Shown: positions 11,547 to 23,655, numbered from the stretch's first letter. The stretch: DNA of 64,000 bases from Cercospora beticola (GCF_033473495.1 NC_088944.1:248001-312000), one strand, 5' to 3'. The notes: generated by a model from the letters alone, not told the origin. Made by a program: numbers and translations.

Positions 11547-11655
11547 CTTCGAGTCACTTCCGAAAGCTTCGTATTGAGGTTGCCCGAGACATTGTCAACG
11601 TTGAGCAGAGGTGCCTGCCTCCAGGAATTCTTGGCCATTCACAATTGCAGAACAG

Positions 11656-12187
11656 TTACCCTCGGCTCCGAATTGCAGTCGCCGTGCACTGAAATCCCTG
11701 TCGGTCTATGTTGTGGCCGGAAAGTGCTTGCTGAATCTTGCTGAGCTGAACCGGTAAGCAGAATATCAAGGACAAGCCCGTGGAGGTGACAGGCGATGGT
11801 GAAGTCGAGGTCATGGCAACGCTGTCTCCTAGATATACAAGTTCTCGCAGGCGATCTATGAGCTGGTGCTTCATGTGAAAAGAGATGATCTGGGTAGTCC
11901 GGACAAAGGCTGGGGCTGCTCGGCCATTCACGGGCGACCCGACATACAGCTCGTCCCGGCGACTCATGAAGAGAGGCACAACTCATGAAGAGAGGCACAA
12001 TGTCAAAGCCGAACCGGATCCCAAGACATCGCATCTCGAGAATGGTCGCACTGCTGTCGGGAGTGCGTTCCATAGAACCGTCCAGGCTGATTGACGAGTA
12101 CTGCTGCTGCAAACCGTGTGCCCGGCACTTCACCAACGACCCACTTCCGCGCCAAGAAGCCGCCGACAAGCTCTTCAGTGTCGCCAT
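11656..12187 (-). pseudogene. Unidentified gene broken by a 19-bp duplication
   Basis: The minus-strand frame from ATG 12187 runs to the duplicated 19-mer at 11999-11962. A second minus-strand frame continues from there to a stop at 11656. Deleting one copy of the exact 19-bp tandem repeat joins the two frames (…FDIVPLFMS to RRDELYVGSPVNG…), giving a continuous product of about 170 residues. The duplication therefore looks like the disabling lesion. The product has no recognised domain; the second half is rich in Ser/Thr with a helical stretch HQLIDRLRELVYLG. Confidence 0.5.
11962..11999. repeat. Exact 19-bp tandem duplication
   Basis: The 19-mer beginning ACTCATGAAGAGAGG occurs at 11962-11980 and again, identical, at 11981-11999. 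Nineteen is not a multiple of three, so it shifts the frame of the minus-strand gene at 11656-12187. Confidence 0.97.
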
Positions 12188-12648
12188 AGTATTGCTGCGT
12201 GATTGCTTGGTACTGTGCTGGTCCGCTCTACTATGCTCTCTTCAAAGCCTTCATCGTATTCGTCGAAAGTCATGCTATAGCCTTCAGCTCGGCAGTCTTC
12301 ACCATACATCAGGCGAGGCCAGTGGCTCATCCAACCTGCGCTATATACCTGCTGCTTTCATGCCTGTCGCTCTCCCACGAACGACTCTCAGAACGGCACA
12401 AAGCCAAGCACGCCCCCGCTGCTAGACTCTTGCACCAGCAAAGCAACAGCATGAAGAGCATATCAACTTGGCTTGTCACGACCACCCTACGCGGCTGGAT
12501 GGCCCTTTGCCTAAGCAAGTTACAACTCTTCCGTTCTCGTATATATCCGCAACGTACGGGGGAAGAGGCATGCACAGTTACAGCTTTCGCTCGAGTGGGC
12601 GTTCCGAAACTCTCTTTCTGATCCATCGCAGCATCCTTCGCTGCAGGC

Positions 12649-13206
12649 TTACGATGAATGATCGTCATCAGACCCGCGGCATCTCGCTCCAGCTTCAGCG
12701 ACCTCTTGCACCCACTTTTCGATGCGTTCGCTGTTGGCATACTGCTGACTGTCATATGGGTGCGTGCTGCATGCGGCTTTCGGAATAGGGCGACGTTTCT
12801 GTTGGCATTTTCTTGTCAAAATCTGGACTGCTTCACTCGTGTTATCCAGAGGAGATTGGGCTGGTCCTTGTGGCATGCCCACCCTAGCAACTTGATCTTG
12901 CGCACTCCCTTTCCCAGCGTTTCTAGGTTGCAGCACCTGGCGAGACAATGATTGACGCATTTTTGGGGTCATCGTTCGCGCACTGGTCTGCTCTGGTGGC
13001 TCAGGTTTGTCGTCATCAAGCTGGATGTTCTGTCCCCCAGTGGCCACACATTCTGAATCAGAGCCGGCTGATCTCGAGCGCTTGTCTACTGCTATGGCGT
13101 CTTCGGTGGAGGAAGTGGATTGAGAGAATCGCGAAGGCAATCGATGACCTGCATGGACTTTGCGGAGTGGGACTGGAATTGGCATTGCGAGCTCCGCGTG
13201 CAGCAT
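12649..13206 (-). CDS. Ser/Gln-rich hypothetical protein, 185 aa
   Basis: A complete minus-strand frame with ATG at 13206-13204 and TAA at 12651-12649. Composition is hydrophilic and disordered (contexts FSQSTSSTEDAIAVDKRSRS and DDDKPEPPEQTSART), with a short helical C-terminal segment ERIEKWVQEVAEAGARC. A second protein-like minus-strand frame (12327-12755) overlaps the 3' end in another frame, so the true gene may continue through an intron or have been shifted. No family recognised. Confidence 0.45.
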   Translation of the reverse strand: MLHAELAMPIPVPLRKVHAGHRLPSRFSQSTSSTEDAIAVDKRSRSAGSDSECVATGGQNIQLDDDKPEPPEQTSARTMTPKMRQSLSRQVLQPRNAGKGSAQDQVARVGMPQGPAQSPLDNTSEAVQILTRKCQQKRRPIPKAACSTHPYDSQQYANSERIEKWVQEVAEAGARCRGSDDDHSS

Positions 13207-13209
13207 TCT

Positions 13210-14690
13210 TCTGTCAGTAGTTTTGGCAGGAGACAGGTACCGAAATCTCGGTGTTTGTGTTCTCTTTCATCCCTTGCCTCACCCCATGCTCCGTGATCCA
13301 CCTGCCAAACGCCAATGTGGTACAAAGTGACGTGTAAGTAGCCGCATGAGTGATACCTGATGCAAGGCCGGTAAATGTTCGCAAACGTATTCGGGCTGTT
13401 TGGTTGATAGCTTTGCTGATTGGACGGGTGGATAGTGATGTCGGAACAAGTCGTTTCCAACGCCACTGCTGTTCGTAAGTCAATGTGCTATGTTAGAATC
13501 ACTAGGATGGTCCTCGGCTACCGTACTTTCCGTTGCTCTTCCCCAGTACCGTTGTGGTACTCCAGCCATAATGTCATCGAGAGCGCCGTGATGCCAAGCA
13601 TGTAGTTGCGGAGATCCGCATCCGAGCACATTGCCATTCTACGACTCAGCGTTCGGGGCATCTGCAGGTGATTCACTGCTACTTTCACAGCTCGTGTTCC
13701 TCCACAGGACACGACGGTAGCGTGAGAAAAGCTTTGAGATGGCAAGTCTTGGCTCTTCGTGAGCTCAAATGCATTGTGATTTGTCCAAGACTGAGCGACT
13801 TATCCTCTCCAGCTTGTCTCGTGTGGCTCTAGCCAGTTCGCGACCCATGCAACTTGAGCAACGGCGTATTAGGCCTCCAAACTGCTAAGAAGTCCGTTCG
13901 AGTTATTTTGTTCTAACATTGGTCACTGGCGCCAGACGCTTTCGATTTGCTGTAATAGATACGGGCTTCAAACCTGGATTATAGTGTCTGCAGGCTGGAT
14001 GATAGTCAATGGTCGGAGGAAGCGGTGGACTGGTCGTTTCAAAGAGCGACCCCTCAATTTTTCTCCTAAGGTTATCCAGTCTCACAGCCGAAGGCCCCAG
14101 ACTTTCAGTCGGTAAGTGGAATCGTCTGCTAGGTGAGGTGCTTTCTGCGTGCGGATGCACCTTCTCTAAGGTAAAATCTATGTAAAGCTAAACCTTGTGA
14201 AAGTGAGATTCAGTTGTATATGGACTGTAAGTCCCGGCGGAGGGCGTTAAGACGGATTGAAGCACTGCAAAGATTGCTCGTGGGAAGAGGAAAAGTATAT
14301 TGACTCGACCGTTCCAAACTATGGTGAGAGTCTTGCAATACTCGTTGATCAGCGCTTGATTATGGTCTCACCAGTGCCATCCCATGGATCGGAAGGACAG
14401 CGAGGCGGTGGTCGGTATGCTGCTAGAATCAATGGAGTGGCGTGTCGGTTTTGTCATTTGGTATTCACGACCAGAAGATGCGCTGCACGAGAGGGCGATG
14501 GAGGCGCAGGAGACAAAGCCAGGAGCAGCTGAGGTTGATGCTGCGATACGCCCGATTGAACCTTTGGCTTTCCAGAGACACCCCGGAATCGCTCGTTTTC
14601 GATTGACTTCAAGGCGTTGATCGTGCATGCTCTCATTGCCCAAATTGACTCCTCTTGGACTGGTTTTGAATGTCTCGGCACATCATGTTG
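13210..14690. other. No supported gene
   Basis: Short frames at 13092-13466 and 13903-14160 (minus) and 14384-14620 (plus) lack motifs and mutually consistent signals. Confidence 0.35.
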
Positions 14691-14694
14691 ATCG

Positions 14695-15182
14695 AACTCA
14701 TGCTTGTGCTTCTTGCATAGAGAGGTCCGCCTCGCTTCTTCCCACGGTGTTGTGGGGTCGGGGAGCGGAAGATGCGGTGGTCGACGCGCAATTCGGTTCC
14801 AGTGCAGGTATTCCCAATGGTGTGGGCGGCGGAGGTGGGAAGAAGAGGTCGGCATGCGGCGACTCCTCCTCCTACTCCTCCTCCTCAGCGATCGCTGTCA
14901 TGAGAGTGTGGTCGAGCGGCGAGCCATACAATTCATGTCTGGGAGAAGCGCGGAGAAAGCAATGGGAAAGATAGGTCCGCAGTGATTGGTGGCAGCGTCG
15001 AGGAGCTGGTGCAGGGCGAGGGCGACATTTTGCGCGAAGATGTGCTGTTCATGGCAGAGGGGAGCGACAGGCCCTTTGAGGTCGGATTGACGGGTGCTCA
15101 GAAGTTGCGCAGATTCCACACGGTGGAGCAGTGTGGGCGTTGGAGACGGAGATGGTGTGGGAGGCTGCAACGCCGCGTCCAC
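14695..15182 (-). pseudogene. Broken hypothetical protein with acidic and Pro runs
   Basis: A minus-strand ATG at 15182 opens a frame rich in Pro/Ser/Thr (QPPTPSPSPTPTLLHRVES) that ends at 14898. Near that point another frame continues with a glutamate run interrupted by TAG, a proline run and a Ser/Thr-rich tail ending near 14697. The simplest reading is a gene with a frameshift and a nonsense change. The low-complexity E and P tracts are typical slippage sites. No domain recognised. Confidence 0.35.
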
Positions 15183-15225
15183 ATCGGACCGATCCGCCTC
15201 CGCCCTAAGTTAGTTAAGCCGCCTC

Positions 15226-15483
15226 TTCGTAGAAAAGCACGTCTCCGTCTATTTGGCCCCACGGTCCTCCGAACGACATCGCCCGCCTGATCCCATACAA
15301 CGCTGCAGCCCAAGAGCACTTTCTTCGGCAGGTTTTTCGCTTACTCAAAGGTACTCTGGCACCGCACTATGCACAATACACTCATCACAAACCCGCCGAC
15401 TCCGAGCCTCCGGCCAAACCCAATCCGATGTGTCGCTATCTGAAGCCCCAGCCGCCGCATCAGAGCCTGAGACAAGTGGCATA
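15226..15483 (+). other. Open coding-like segment without start codon
   Basis: After a TAG at 15223, 85 plus-strand codons stay open to TAG at 15481-15483. They include PYNAAAQEHFLRQVFRLLKG and a His/Pro-rich tail. It could be an exon or a fragment of the copia element downstream, but no gag or integrase motif is visible. Confidence 0.28.
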
Positions 15484-16274
15484 GCAAGGGTGATGCTCAC
15501 GACTTCCTTCGATTTTGTGCGATCCTTTGCAGCTTTTCTATCAACCTGATTGGTCTTCCGCCAGTCCAACTCTATCGGAAGCGGGTGGCGATGGCTGGGT
15601 TGTAGGGTTTGCCGTCGAGGGCGATGCAAAAGCGGACTTCACCTTGGCCACAAGGGGGACCATAGCTCTGCACGATCGTCAAGTTACTTCAGCATCGAAA
15701 TCTGAGGACAGCACTGCTAGTCGCCGGCTCGTGGGAGAATGAGTCCAGTGTCAACACGACAAGACAGTCAATTACGTGGCCGATGACCTTTCAACCAAAG
15801 TAGAAAACGACGAGCTGATCAGGTCAATGAACCCGACCAGATGAACACGGACACATCCCCACAGGCGGGCTACTTTACAAACGATCAGCATGTAGCCATG
15901 AGACAGAGCATGACGCAGGGGGCCTTGCCTGATGGCGACTTGATTATTGCCAAGCCGTTACAGCATCGAGTACGTGCAATCAAAACCATTTAATCAAGGA
16001 CGCGCAGTCAGATGCGGCTTAGCATACATGAAGCATGCTGGCGCCGCGTCGCAGTACGTTTTCTTTCTGCCGGGTCCACAACTGGACGCGATTCATGCCA
16101 AGTATCGAGTATTGACTGCGATCAGCACTCTCACGTGTGCTACGCTATACCGGGCTCATGATTTGGTACCAAGTGATATTGAGATGCTCAGGAGGTGTAA
16201 TCAAGTGCTTTGTGGTGTGATTTTTGGGTCGGCCACCATACTGATATCGTCACAGACAAACATTTGCAGAGTGA

Positions 16275-17060
16275 TTGACGTGTTCCAAAACAGCCTATCA
16301 GCATGCCCGCACCACCTACATGATCCTCCAATCGCACTCAAGTACACGCTCGAGTTTTATCTGCGAGATATGGTCGACAGAGAGTGGCATTTTAGCTCAA
16401 GCAGGCCAACCCCGACGACGATTGCTCCTCTTCGAGATGCTGCGTCAAGTTGCAGACTGGTGGCTCAGATCCTGCCGCGTGCAACATATCAGTTCACGGG
16501 CTGTCTTTATGCACCCAGATGGGATGCATATGACTGTGTATGTCGATGATCTTCTTATTCCGGACCAAACGAGGATCGCATTGCAGGAATTAAGAGAAAA
16601 TTGGCTTAGGAATTCAAGATGATCGTATTGGGAAAACGCGCTTACTACCTCGGCATCTACGTGCACCAACGGGAGAACGGGGACATTCATCTTCATCGAT
16701 TAACCTACATCCAACAGGCCGTTAAAAGATTCGAGCTCACAGGAGCCGGATTATTCAATATACCGAGGATTCCCGTGCTAAACTGCTCCAGAACGCAGGC
16801 CCAGCGAGGCTACTAGAGGAGATCCGAGCCTATCAAGCAGAAGTAGGATCTTGCTTAAACGGAATGATCGAGGATTCTTGACCATGACCGACAAGTTGAC
16901 CAACTCTTCGTCCGTGCTATTGACTCTCATGCGACAAGAACAGTCACAGCGCAGTGGCTATACTCTGCGCTCGATGAATCTTAAATTTGCACCTGAATTG
17001 ACCGCTGCTTACCCATCACATGCTATCCTTCCACACTCATTATGAGTCATCGTAACATGT
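16275..17060 (+). mobile_element. Ty1/copia reverse transcriptase relic
   Basis: The plus strand encodes WWLRSCR, then FMHPDGMHMTVYVDDLLI with the copia-type YVDD catalytic box at about 16537-16548. After a frameshift near 16.61 kb it encodes YYLGIYVHQRENGDIHLH and TYIQQAVKRFELTG, the conserved 'YYLGI...Q..YI..ll.rF' block of the RVT_2 domain. A further degraded YQAEVGS connection motif lies near 16.83 kb. Stops and frameshifts make it non-functional. No gag, integrase or LTR was identified. CpA sites survive normally, so it was not hit by RIP as hard as 1-2162. Confidence 0.8.
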
Positions 17061-17589
17061 CATAGAGCCACCGTGCGCTCTTATACTTTGAAGCTGAATC
17101 ATCGACCTCATCATCTTCCTCCGTTTAACCTCGCAGCAGAACGCAAATGGATCGACATCGCGAAAGCTGTTCCAACAAGAGAGTGAAGCTGATCGCGACC
17201 TGAAATTCCGTCAGCGATTCCTCGTTTCGCCTTAGGAACGTTTTCCGCGGGACGCTGAACAGGAATGGCTTCTTGCTCATACGCCGGAACGACAGATGAC
17301 GGGTGACTCGCAATGTCCAGTCCAGTCACTTCGCTCAAGTATTCTTGCGGCGACATCTCTGATTGAGCTCGACTTCAGCCTGGCTCTCTTCGACAACAGT
17401 ACGTTGGAATGAGGACTTCACGAGCTTGCAACGCCGAATGTGCACAAGTGAAAGACATAGTGTGAGAGCAACATGCCGCATGGCGATGCAGCGCATCAAA
17501 AGCACGAACATGACATCGATGCCAGGAACTCATAGTGTGGCTGCGTTCGACAAGACCATCTGTGTCAACACTCAAGGCCCCTACCATCC

Positions 17590-18576
17590 TCAATCGACCC
17601 TGGATCGTGCGACTACGCTTACCACTTCCATCCTCCGGTCCTCACTACATTCCAAATCTATCTGAACAGACCCTTGGCAATGCAGTCGTGAATGATACCT
17701 CAACCTCATTATCGACAAGTCAAGACTTTTGAGTGCGACGGAGTCTACTGACTTTGTCCGCTGTGGCCATTGGGCGCGAACGTGGAGCTCAGAGCAGACT
17801 TCAAACAATCGCAGCTGTCGTCGCTGCAATGCCATATGGGAAAGAGCATGGGCATTATTGACCCGATCGAGTCCAAGCGGGGATCTTCTGGTGTTCATCA
17901 TTGAACAGGCGAGTGGTGTATGTCGGAGATTTGCGACCAAGGGATGAAGAAGGAACTTCTGCAGCACTGGATAAATGTAGTCATAAGCGCCGGTTGGCGG
18001 TGAAGAATAGTCGAGAAGATCTCGGCGGCAGATGTGGTGCTTGGAATGGCAGAGTGTTCTGCCACGGTGAGACCACAGTGTACTCGCTCCTCCAGCGATC
18101 GTCCGAAGTGTTTTCACCTTCACCACGTCGAGCATCATTTGAGCTATCCCAGAGCGGCATGAGTGCAGGAGCGAAGGCGAATGCGGGATACACAAAAATC
18201 CCCTGCTTCCTCAATCAAAACCGGAAGGACCAATTCCAAATGCAGTACAACTCAGTTCTCCAACAACCTCAAATGCCAGCTCGATTAAGGCACCAAGACG
18301 ACCAGAATGCGCAATGACCACCGGCGACGACGGAGTCCTCACATTATGTGGACCTGGTGCTCCATGTCCGGAATAAGACGACTCGCAAGCCTCACTTGCC
18401 GAGCACAGGAAATGGATGAGGTGTGGAAGTCGTGGCCTGAGTTCTGATGGATTCCAACATGGAGAGTGGAAGGCAGAATTGATCTTCGACCACTCCAGGA
18501 TTGGCCGGGGCGTATCTTCAATGACCAGAGGTTCCATCCTGAGTGACTGTTGCATCATCGACACGACCCTAGTCAA
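17590..18576. other. Long opposing open frames, strand unresolved
   Basis: On the minus strand, 18576-17590 is one frame broken by a single TGA near 18196. On the plus strand, 17901-18317 is open and ends in a Gln/Asn-rich segment. Only one can be the real coding strand and the other is its shadow. The minus product is rich in His, Arg, Ser and Cys, as shadows often are; the plus product looks more natural. No motif decides it. Confidence 0.3.
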
Positions 18577-18579
18577 GGC

Positions 18580-20690
18580 CCATTCTAGCGCACTTATTAG
18601 TCCACATCTTATGGCTGTTGAAGTTGAGGTTCGTGGGCGGACATACCTCTAGTACGACAAATGACAACCATCCTAAGGGCACGAAGCAGCCTGCAGCCTG
18701 GTTCGAGCCTGGAATAGCAAGGAACTCGCAAATCATTCAAATTCGAGAGCCTTTCGTGTTCCGCTTACACTTCGTACTCAAATTTTCTCATATACGCATG
18801 AATTCGTATTGTGATCTCTTGCACACTTCGCTGCGTTCCAGCCGTATGTGCAAAAGAGAGGATTCTGCAGTTGCGGAGACGAGCCTACCGAGAAGTCCAT
18901 GACTTCTTCTCTACCTTCTGTTCCTATTCGTCTGCGTTTCACTGTTCGGGCATCAGCTTCATGCATAGCATTCCTTGGTCGAAATCTTTACTCGCGCTCA
19001 AAAGATGCATATCAATACGCGCAGGGTCCATGGAACTCCAAGAGGAGGTTGTTTTTCGAACTTGCGCAATACGGACCTGAAACATTAGAAATCGGTGCAC
19101 ACACTGCACAAACGAGGACGGCGTTCGTACAGCAATGCGTCGTCGCGCTGTTGACTAACACAACTATTATCTCCTACCACGGCAAGTGCTCGCAGCGTTT
19201 TTTCACTATCTGTGGCTCATGAGCTCAACCGCATCTTTTAGCTCATCAGCCATGGGCAGCCTTCATGTACAATCACGACACACACCACATATCGAGTTGG
19301 TATTGAACTGCCGGGGAAGCCGAAGCGGTCACCCGGAATGCCTGATCGCCGTGTCATTGGTAGAAGCACACGATGAACGCCTTTTGAAGACGCAGGTCTC
19401 GAACGCATATCAGGTCAAGGCAGTTCCAAAACAGCTGTGGGCCATATCCCATAAGCTAAGCCTACTTGCCGTCACAACGTTTCTTCGCCCAAGAAGTCTC
19501 GCTTTCCAGCCTCAGGTATGACCTGACAGAGGTGAGAGAGACTGCCCAGCATATTTGGCGTGTGACCAAGCCGATCATGGCCAGCACTGTGAGCGATCTG
19601 CGTTTGGAACAGTCACACGAAGCCCTGCTTTCACCCACATGCTTTTGAACACCAGTGACTTGGCTCAAATATGGTTGGCCTCGATGCCCTATGGCAACGA
19701 AGCTGAAAATTGGCGTGCTGCCAGTGCTATCTCAATCTCGGCGTGATAGTAACGATGATGAGTTGGTACATGATGAGGCGATATTGATCAGAGTACCGTG
19801 TTGATGATCAAGAGGCGGGTAGCCACATGGATTGCAGCTGCTCAACACGGAGCCTTTTGCAGTGACTGGCGTGGAATGCTTCGTTGGCCGGACAGATCTG
19901 GCACAGTGGCACGAGTGAAGGTCCCAGATTCTGCTCCTCTCACGCATGACGCGTGCTCTGTATCGCAGCTCCATTCCCTAGCGCAAGATCCAGCTTTTGA
20001 TCGCTGGAGTGGCTTTTGCGACCACACTGAACGTATTACGATAATACCAGAAATCCAGCTTCCAGTCACTGCATGCTGCGGTCACCAGCCATAGCACGAT
20101 TTTGGCGAGGAGCTGGTAGAAGCACTGCTCTGAGCGAGGAATACGCCTCTACCGCAACGCGAGATCTGCCCAGAATCAGGGTCAAGAGCATCATGTACGT
20201 TGATACCAGAGCGACTCACGTCGATCGCTATTATCAAAAAGCGCTCGTGTCCGTGGCTTCAGCATACCAATTTATTATATGAGCCCATCTCGCTATCTCA
20301 GACCTCTGCTTGGGATTGTTCAAGCCATCTTGACGGGCCTAGTAATGTGGACAGCATCGGCAAGCCGTCATCGGCATCCAGGATCTCCATCAGCATCGCC
20401 ACAGCTCAATGCAGATATCAACGTCGACTTGATGGACTCGCACAACTATGGATGTTTCAAGCCCAGCGTCTACGTGTAGCTTACGCATGGCGATGGCATT
20501 ACTGTAAAAAGAAACCAGCTGACGTCTATCCCAACTAGGTTTAATATCGGCTAAGTTAACATCGACGCGGAAGAAGACTTCAAGTTCAGAGAGTAGAAGC
20601 GTGCGTATACTTTCGTTACTGAAAGAAGCGGGGAAAGCAGGAAGGGAATGAGAGCTCTGCTTTGCAGCTCGTGAAGTTGACAACTAGGCA
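18580..20690. other. Coding-like debris, nothing assignable
   Basis: Plus-strand frames at 18848-19222, 19186-19521 and 19798-20094 overlap in different frames and have protein-like stretches but no recognisable motif, start context or splice signals. Confidence 0.3.
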
Positions 20691-20699
20691 GTGAACCTC

Positions 20700-20925
20700 G
20701 TCAGTAGACCTCCTCTAAGAGGCAAAAGTAGTCTCTATTAAGATCCTATCGTTAAGCCCTACTTTACCTCGGCACTAGAGCGCGGTATTAGAGGCTTTCG
20801 GCAAGCTAGCTATATTTGCTCTTAGCGTAAGTATAAGAATCTTTAAGCTATAACGTAATAATCTTAGTAGTCTTATATACAGTAGTGCCTACTATCTAGT
20901 AAGAATTGTCGCTATTCTAGAAATC
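20700..20925. repeat. Second, partial RIP patch
   Basis: About 225 bp with the same texture as the left end of the window: many TpA and CTAG/TATA words and only a handful of CpA and TpG sites, with CpG retained. It has abrupt edges with ordinary sequence on both sides, suggesting a short fragment of a RIP-targeted repeat. Confidence 0.6.
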
Positions 20926-20983
20926 TTAGATGAACGATCGGGTGGTTGGTGATTTACTGAGATTGCTGGATTTTATGCCCGAA

Positions 20984-21961
20984 CTATCGAAGGAAGATTA
21001 GAACAAGACCGGAGACGGTGAAAGGAGCAAGTGCTTGTGAGGTGTTGCTAGCTACTTGCCCGTGCGTTGTGGCGATTCTGTTAGCGAAACTACTCCTAAC
21101 ATTGATGCCGCCATAGCTCTCGAATGCCAAAGATCTCGATCCTCCGAAAGTCAGATAAAATCGTTCGAGGTCGAAGCCTAGCCACATTTCGGCCTCGCCG
21201 TTCGCGGTGGTCCAAGAACCACCGGGATTTTGCCCGCAAATCATCAACGTCGTCTAGGTCTTCATCTATTATGTGCATGAGACAGACAAAGTTCGTGGTG
21301 ATGCCCACATTTCTTCCGTTCGCATCCCACGTGTTCCTGAAGACTTCATTGAAGCTTGACAATGTAGTCAATAACAATATTCTGTTGCTCCTCAGCGACG
21401 GTAAGGAACTCGAAATCCTGTGAACGATAGGAAACATAACGATGAGCGTGCCAGTTCCGCCGGGCACAACTTTTATGTACGGGAGATGGAGCGCCGGGGG
21501 GATCTCTCAACTCGACGTAGATGTTCGGTTCGATGTCGCCGCTCATCGTGAAGAAGTTCAAATGGCCAGTTCAGGACCTCCAAAGCACCTGGAACGCCAA
21601 CCGTGAATGACGAAGCTGATCTCTGCAAAGATGCTGTGACAACCAAATCAAGAAGTGGGCCACGCGCGCGCTCATTCTTTTATACTCAACCACATCATCG
21701 GCATAACGAACAAGCTTGAGTTCTCGAGGATGTTGAATCCTGTTGTCGAGGGTGACCGATTGAAAGTTGATAGTTCCGGTGAGATGTTCCCGTGAAATGA
21801 CCAAGATGTAGTCGCGCTTTTTGATGTGCTGCATGCTCCGTCGATACGTTAATGCAGGCTTTTGTAGATCTATAAGCATTCATCATCTTGATGTCCGTAA
21901 GTCCGTTACCGTTCGACAGCCCAAGTGCCCGTCTGAGATCGAATAATGAAGCTGAGATCAC
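20984..21961 (-). pseudogene. Broken unidentified protein gene
   Basis: Successive minus-strand segments are protein-like but lie in different frames: 21879-21571, 21561-21346 (contains DIEPNIYVELRDPPGAPSP), 21467-21096 (contains MHIIDEDLDDVDD) and 21247-20984 (contains GGSWTTANGEAEMWLGFDL). The order suggests one gene with two or three frameshifts. A YADD string near 21.70 kb is not in reverse-transcriptase context. No family recognised. The 3' end abuts the RIP patch at 20.7-20.9 kb. Confidence 0.38.
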
Positions 21962-21979
21962 AGATTCGTTTGGCGAACT

Positions 21980-22587
21980 GTGCTCGTTCGTCGCCTCATG
22001 GCTCTGTCAATTACTCTTGACTTGTTGCTTGACGTCGTGCGCGCCAGACATTCCATGTCGGACCTATGCACGTTGCGGGAGGAGTTCAACGTCCGGAAGA
22101 GAACATTGCGCACAGTACTTGCGCAGCTTCAAGAGGATCTGGACTGCATGAAGTCTTCTCACGCTTCCAAAACCACTGAACTTGAGCAGAGACAGAAGGA
22201 ACTCCAGAGACTAGACGGAGTTTCGATGCCGAGAAGGTTGCAAACGAGGACCCGTTGCTGTCGTGTCTAACACAAGCCAATCTAGCATGAGTGGAAAGCC
22301 CCACTGAGCAACAGCGACACGTCAAGGACGAGAGGTCCATTGAACAAGTGGTTCATACTTCGAGCATCTTAGCGCCGCTCTCAGAATATGCTCCTTTTCA
22401 GCCGTACGCGCATTTTCAGTTCTCGAATCGCGATCTCTGCATCTCCCTCACAACACTTTTTGAAATGTTCCATACAGCTTTCAATTTGCAGCTGTCAACA
22501 TTGTGGGCACCGATGTGGTGCTCGGAGGTGATGACAGCTTATCAGGGCGCAGATGAAGCACGAGAAAGGTTGGGGATACCAGCGTAG
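21980..22587 (+). pseudogene. Coiled-coil protein remnant
   Basis: The first frame reads a helical, heptad-like segment (TTELEQRQKELQRL). A frameshift near 22.22 kb leads to DAEKVANEDPLLSCLTQANLA, a TGA at 22288-22290, and then SPTEQQRHVKDERSIEQVVH to a stop at 22587. The TGA sits where CGA (Arg) is plausible. An 80-bp part of the second frame is shared, inverted, with 49.3 kb, and the shared reading frame supports it as coding. Confidence 0.42.
22315..22394 (+). repeat. 80-bp shared segment, copy A
   Basis: Aligned by hand with the minus strand of 49263-49342, this segment differs at 11 of 80 positions. Both copies keep the frame HVKDERSIE(Q/E)VVHTSS. Similarity falls away on both sides. 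Confidence 0.85.
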
Positions 22588-22589
22588 AA

Positions 22590-23655
22590 CTATTTGTACT
22601 CGAGGTGCTCAGAACGGACTCCCAATCTTCGGTACTCAGAATCCGTGATTGAGTAGCTCGTCGGCCTCAGATCCAAGCTGTTCGACACACTGCAGTTTGT
22701 GGTCGCCGGGATGGCGATATTCTTGGGTCTGAAGATCCAACCGCATTCCAAGCTATCCTACCACCGTTGCAGGGTCGGGTTGGGTGTAATTGTGTCATGC
22801 CCATCCTGTCACCTTCCATGATGAAACCGGTCGCTGGACGCAAGTTCTAGTGAATGTTCAATGCGAAAGCTCATCCCCGTCGATTCGGCGGCGCTTGTGC
22901 CGAGACGTGTTCGGGTCGCCATGAAATTCGATACTGAGCCTGGCCAGAGCTGGTCTCGTGCAGTATCATCCCATGCGGCACCTTTTTCGTGCATGTGACT
23001 GACTTCAGGCGTGTCATCTTTTTCAGATTCCCTGTTCACTTGATCATCAGTCTCGTTTGTCAAGTTGCATCGCTCGCCATTACCCTTGGTAGGGCGGAGG
23101 CGACAGTAGCAGGTGCTGAGTTGTGGAAGACATTTGAGCCGGTGGCTTCTTATAGGCTTCTACGTTCGCGTTGATAGCGAGTCTCTGTAACATCTTGGGC
23201 CAGAGGAGCGTTGGGACGCGTTGGGAGTATCGTTGCCGTTAGATCCGCCGTTGAATGGTGCGCTCGCGGATGCCATCCTGCGTCCTTGTACTGTACGTTC
23301 GGCTGAGTACAATGCCTTTCTCGAGGGCCATGGCCTCGATTTGATCTTCCATGCCTATGGCTTTGGCAGAGGAGTGGATGTGGGTTCGCAACGATGGGAA
23401 AGTCGGGAAGTGTGGGGTCGGCGGAGGCGCAGCGTGCGAGGAAGTGGGAGGAGTCGAAGTCGGAGGTACATGGCGAAGTACCACGGTCGATGTGCGCAGG
23501 ACCGATTCCCAGTGGATGCAGGCGTGGCAGCAGTGGGGACCGGTCGAGGGCAGCGGCAGTCGTTTCCCTAGTTAGCGCAGGCAGCCGCAGGGTCTTGTCG
23601 ATGCGATGGTTGGTGGAAAACGAGAAGCACCACGCGTTGAACTGACGCGCCACCA
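22590..23655. other. No confident gene
   Basis: Minus-strand frames at 23150-23686 and 23239-23484 are open but only their Pro/Thr-rich composition stands out. The plus strand is also open, so coding strand cannot be fixed. Confidence 0.3.

Noticed and set aside
21571..21879. YADD string as a reverse transcriptase
   Set aside because: Flanking residues (LVRYADDVVEYKRM) are polar, not the hydrophobic strand expected before and after the catalytic YxDD, and no other RT motif is near.
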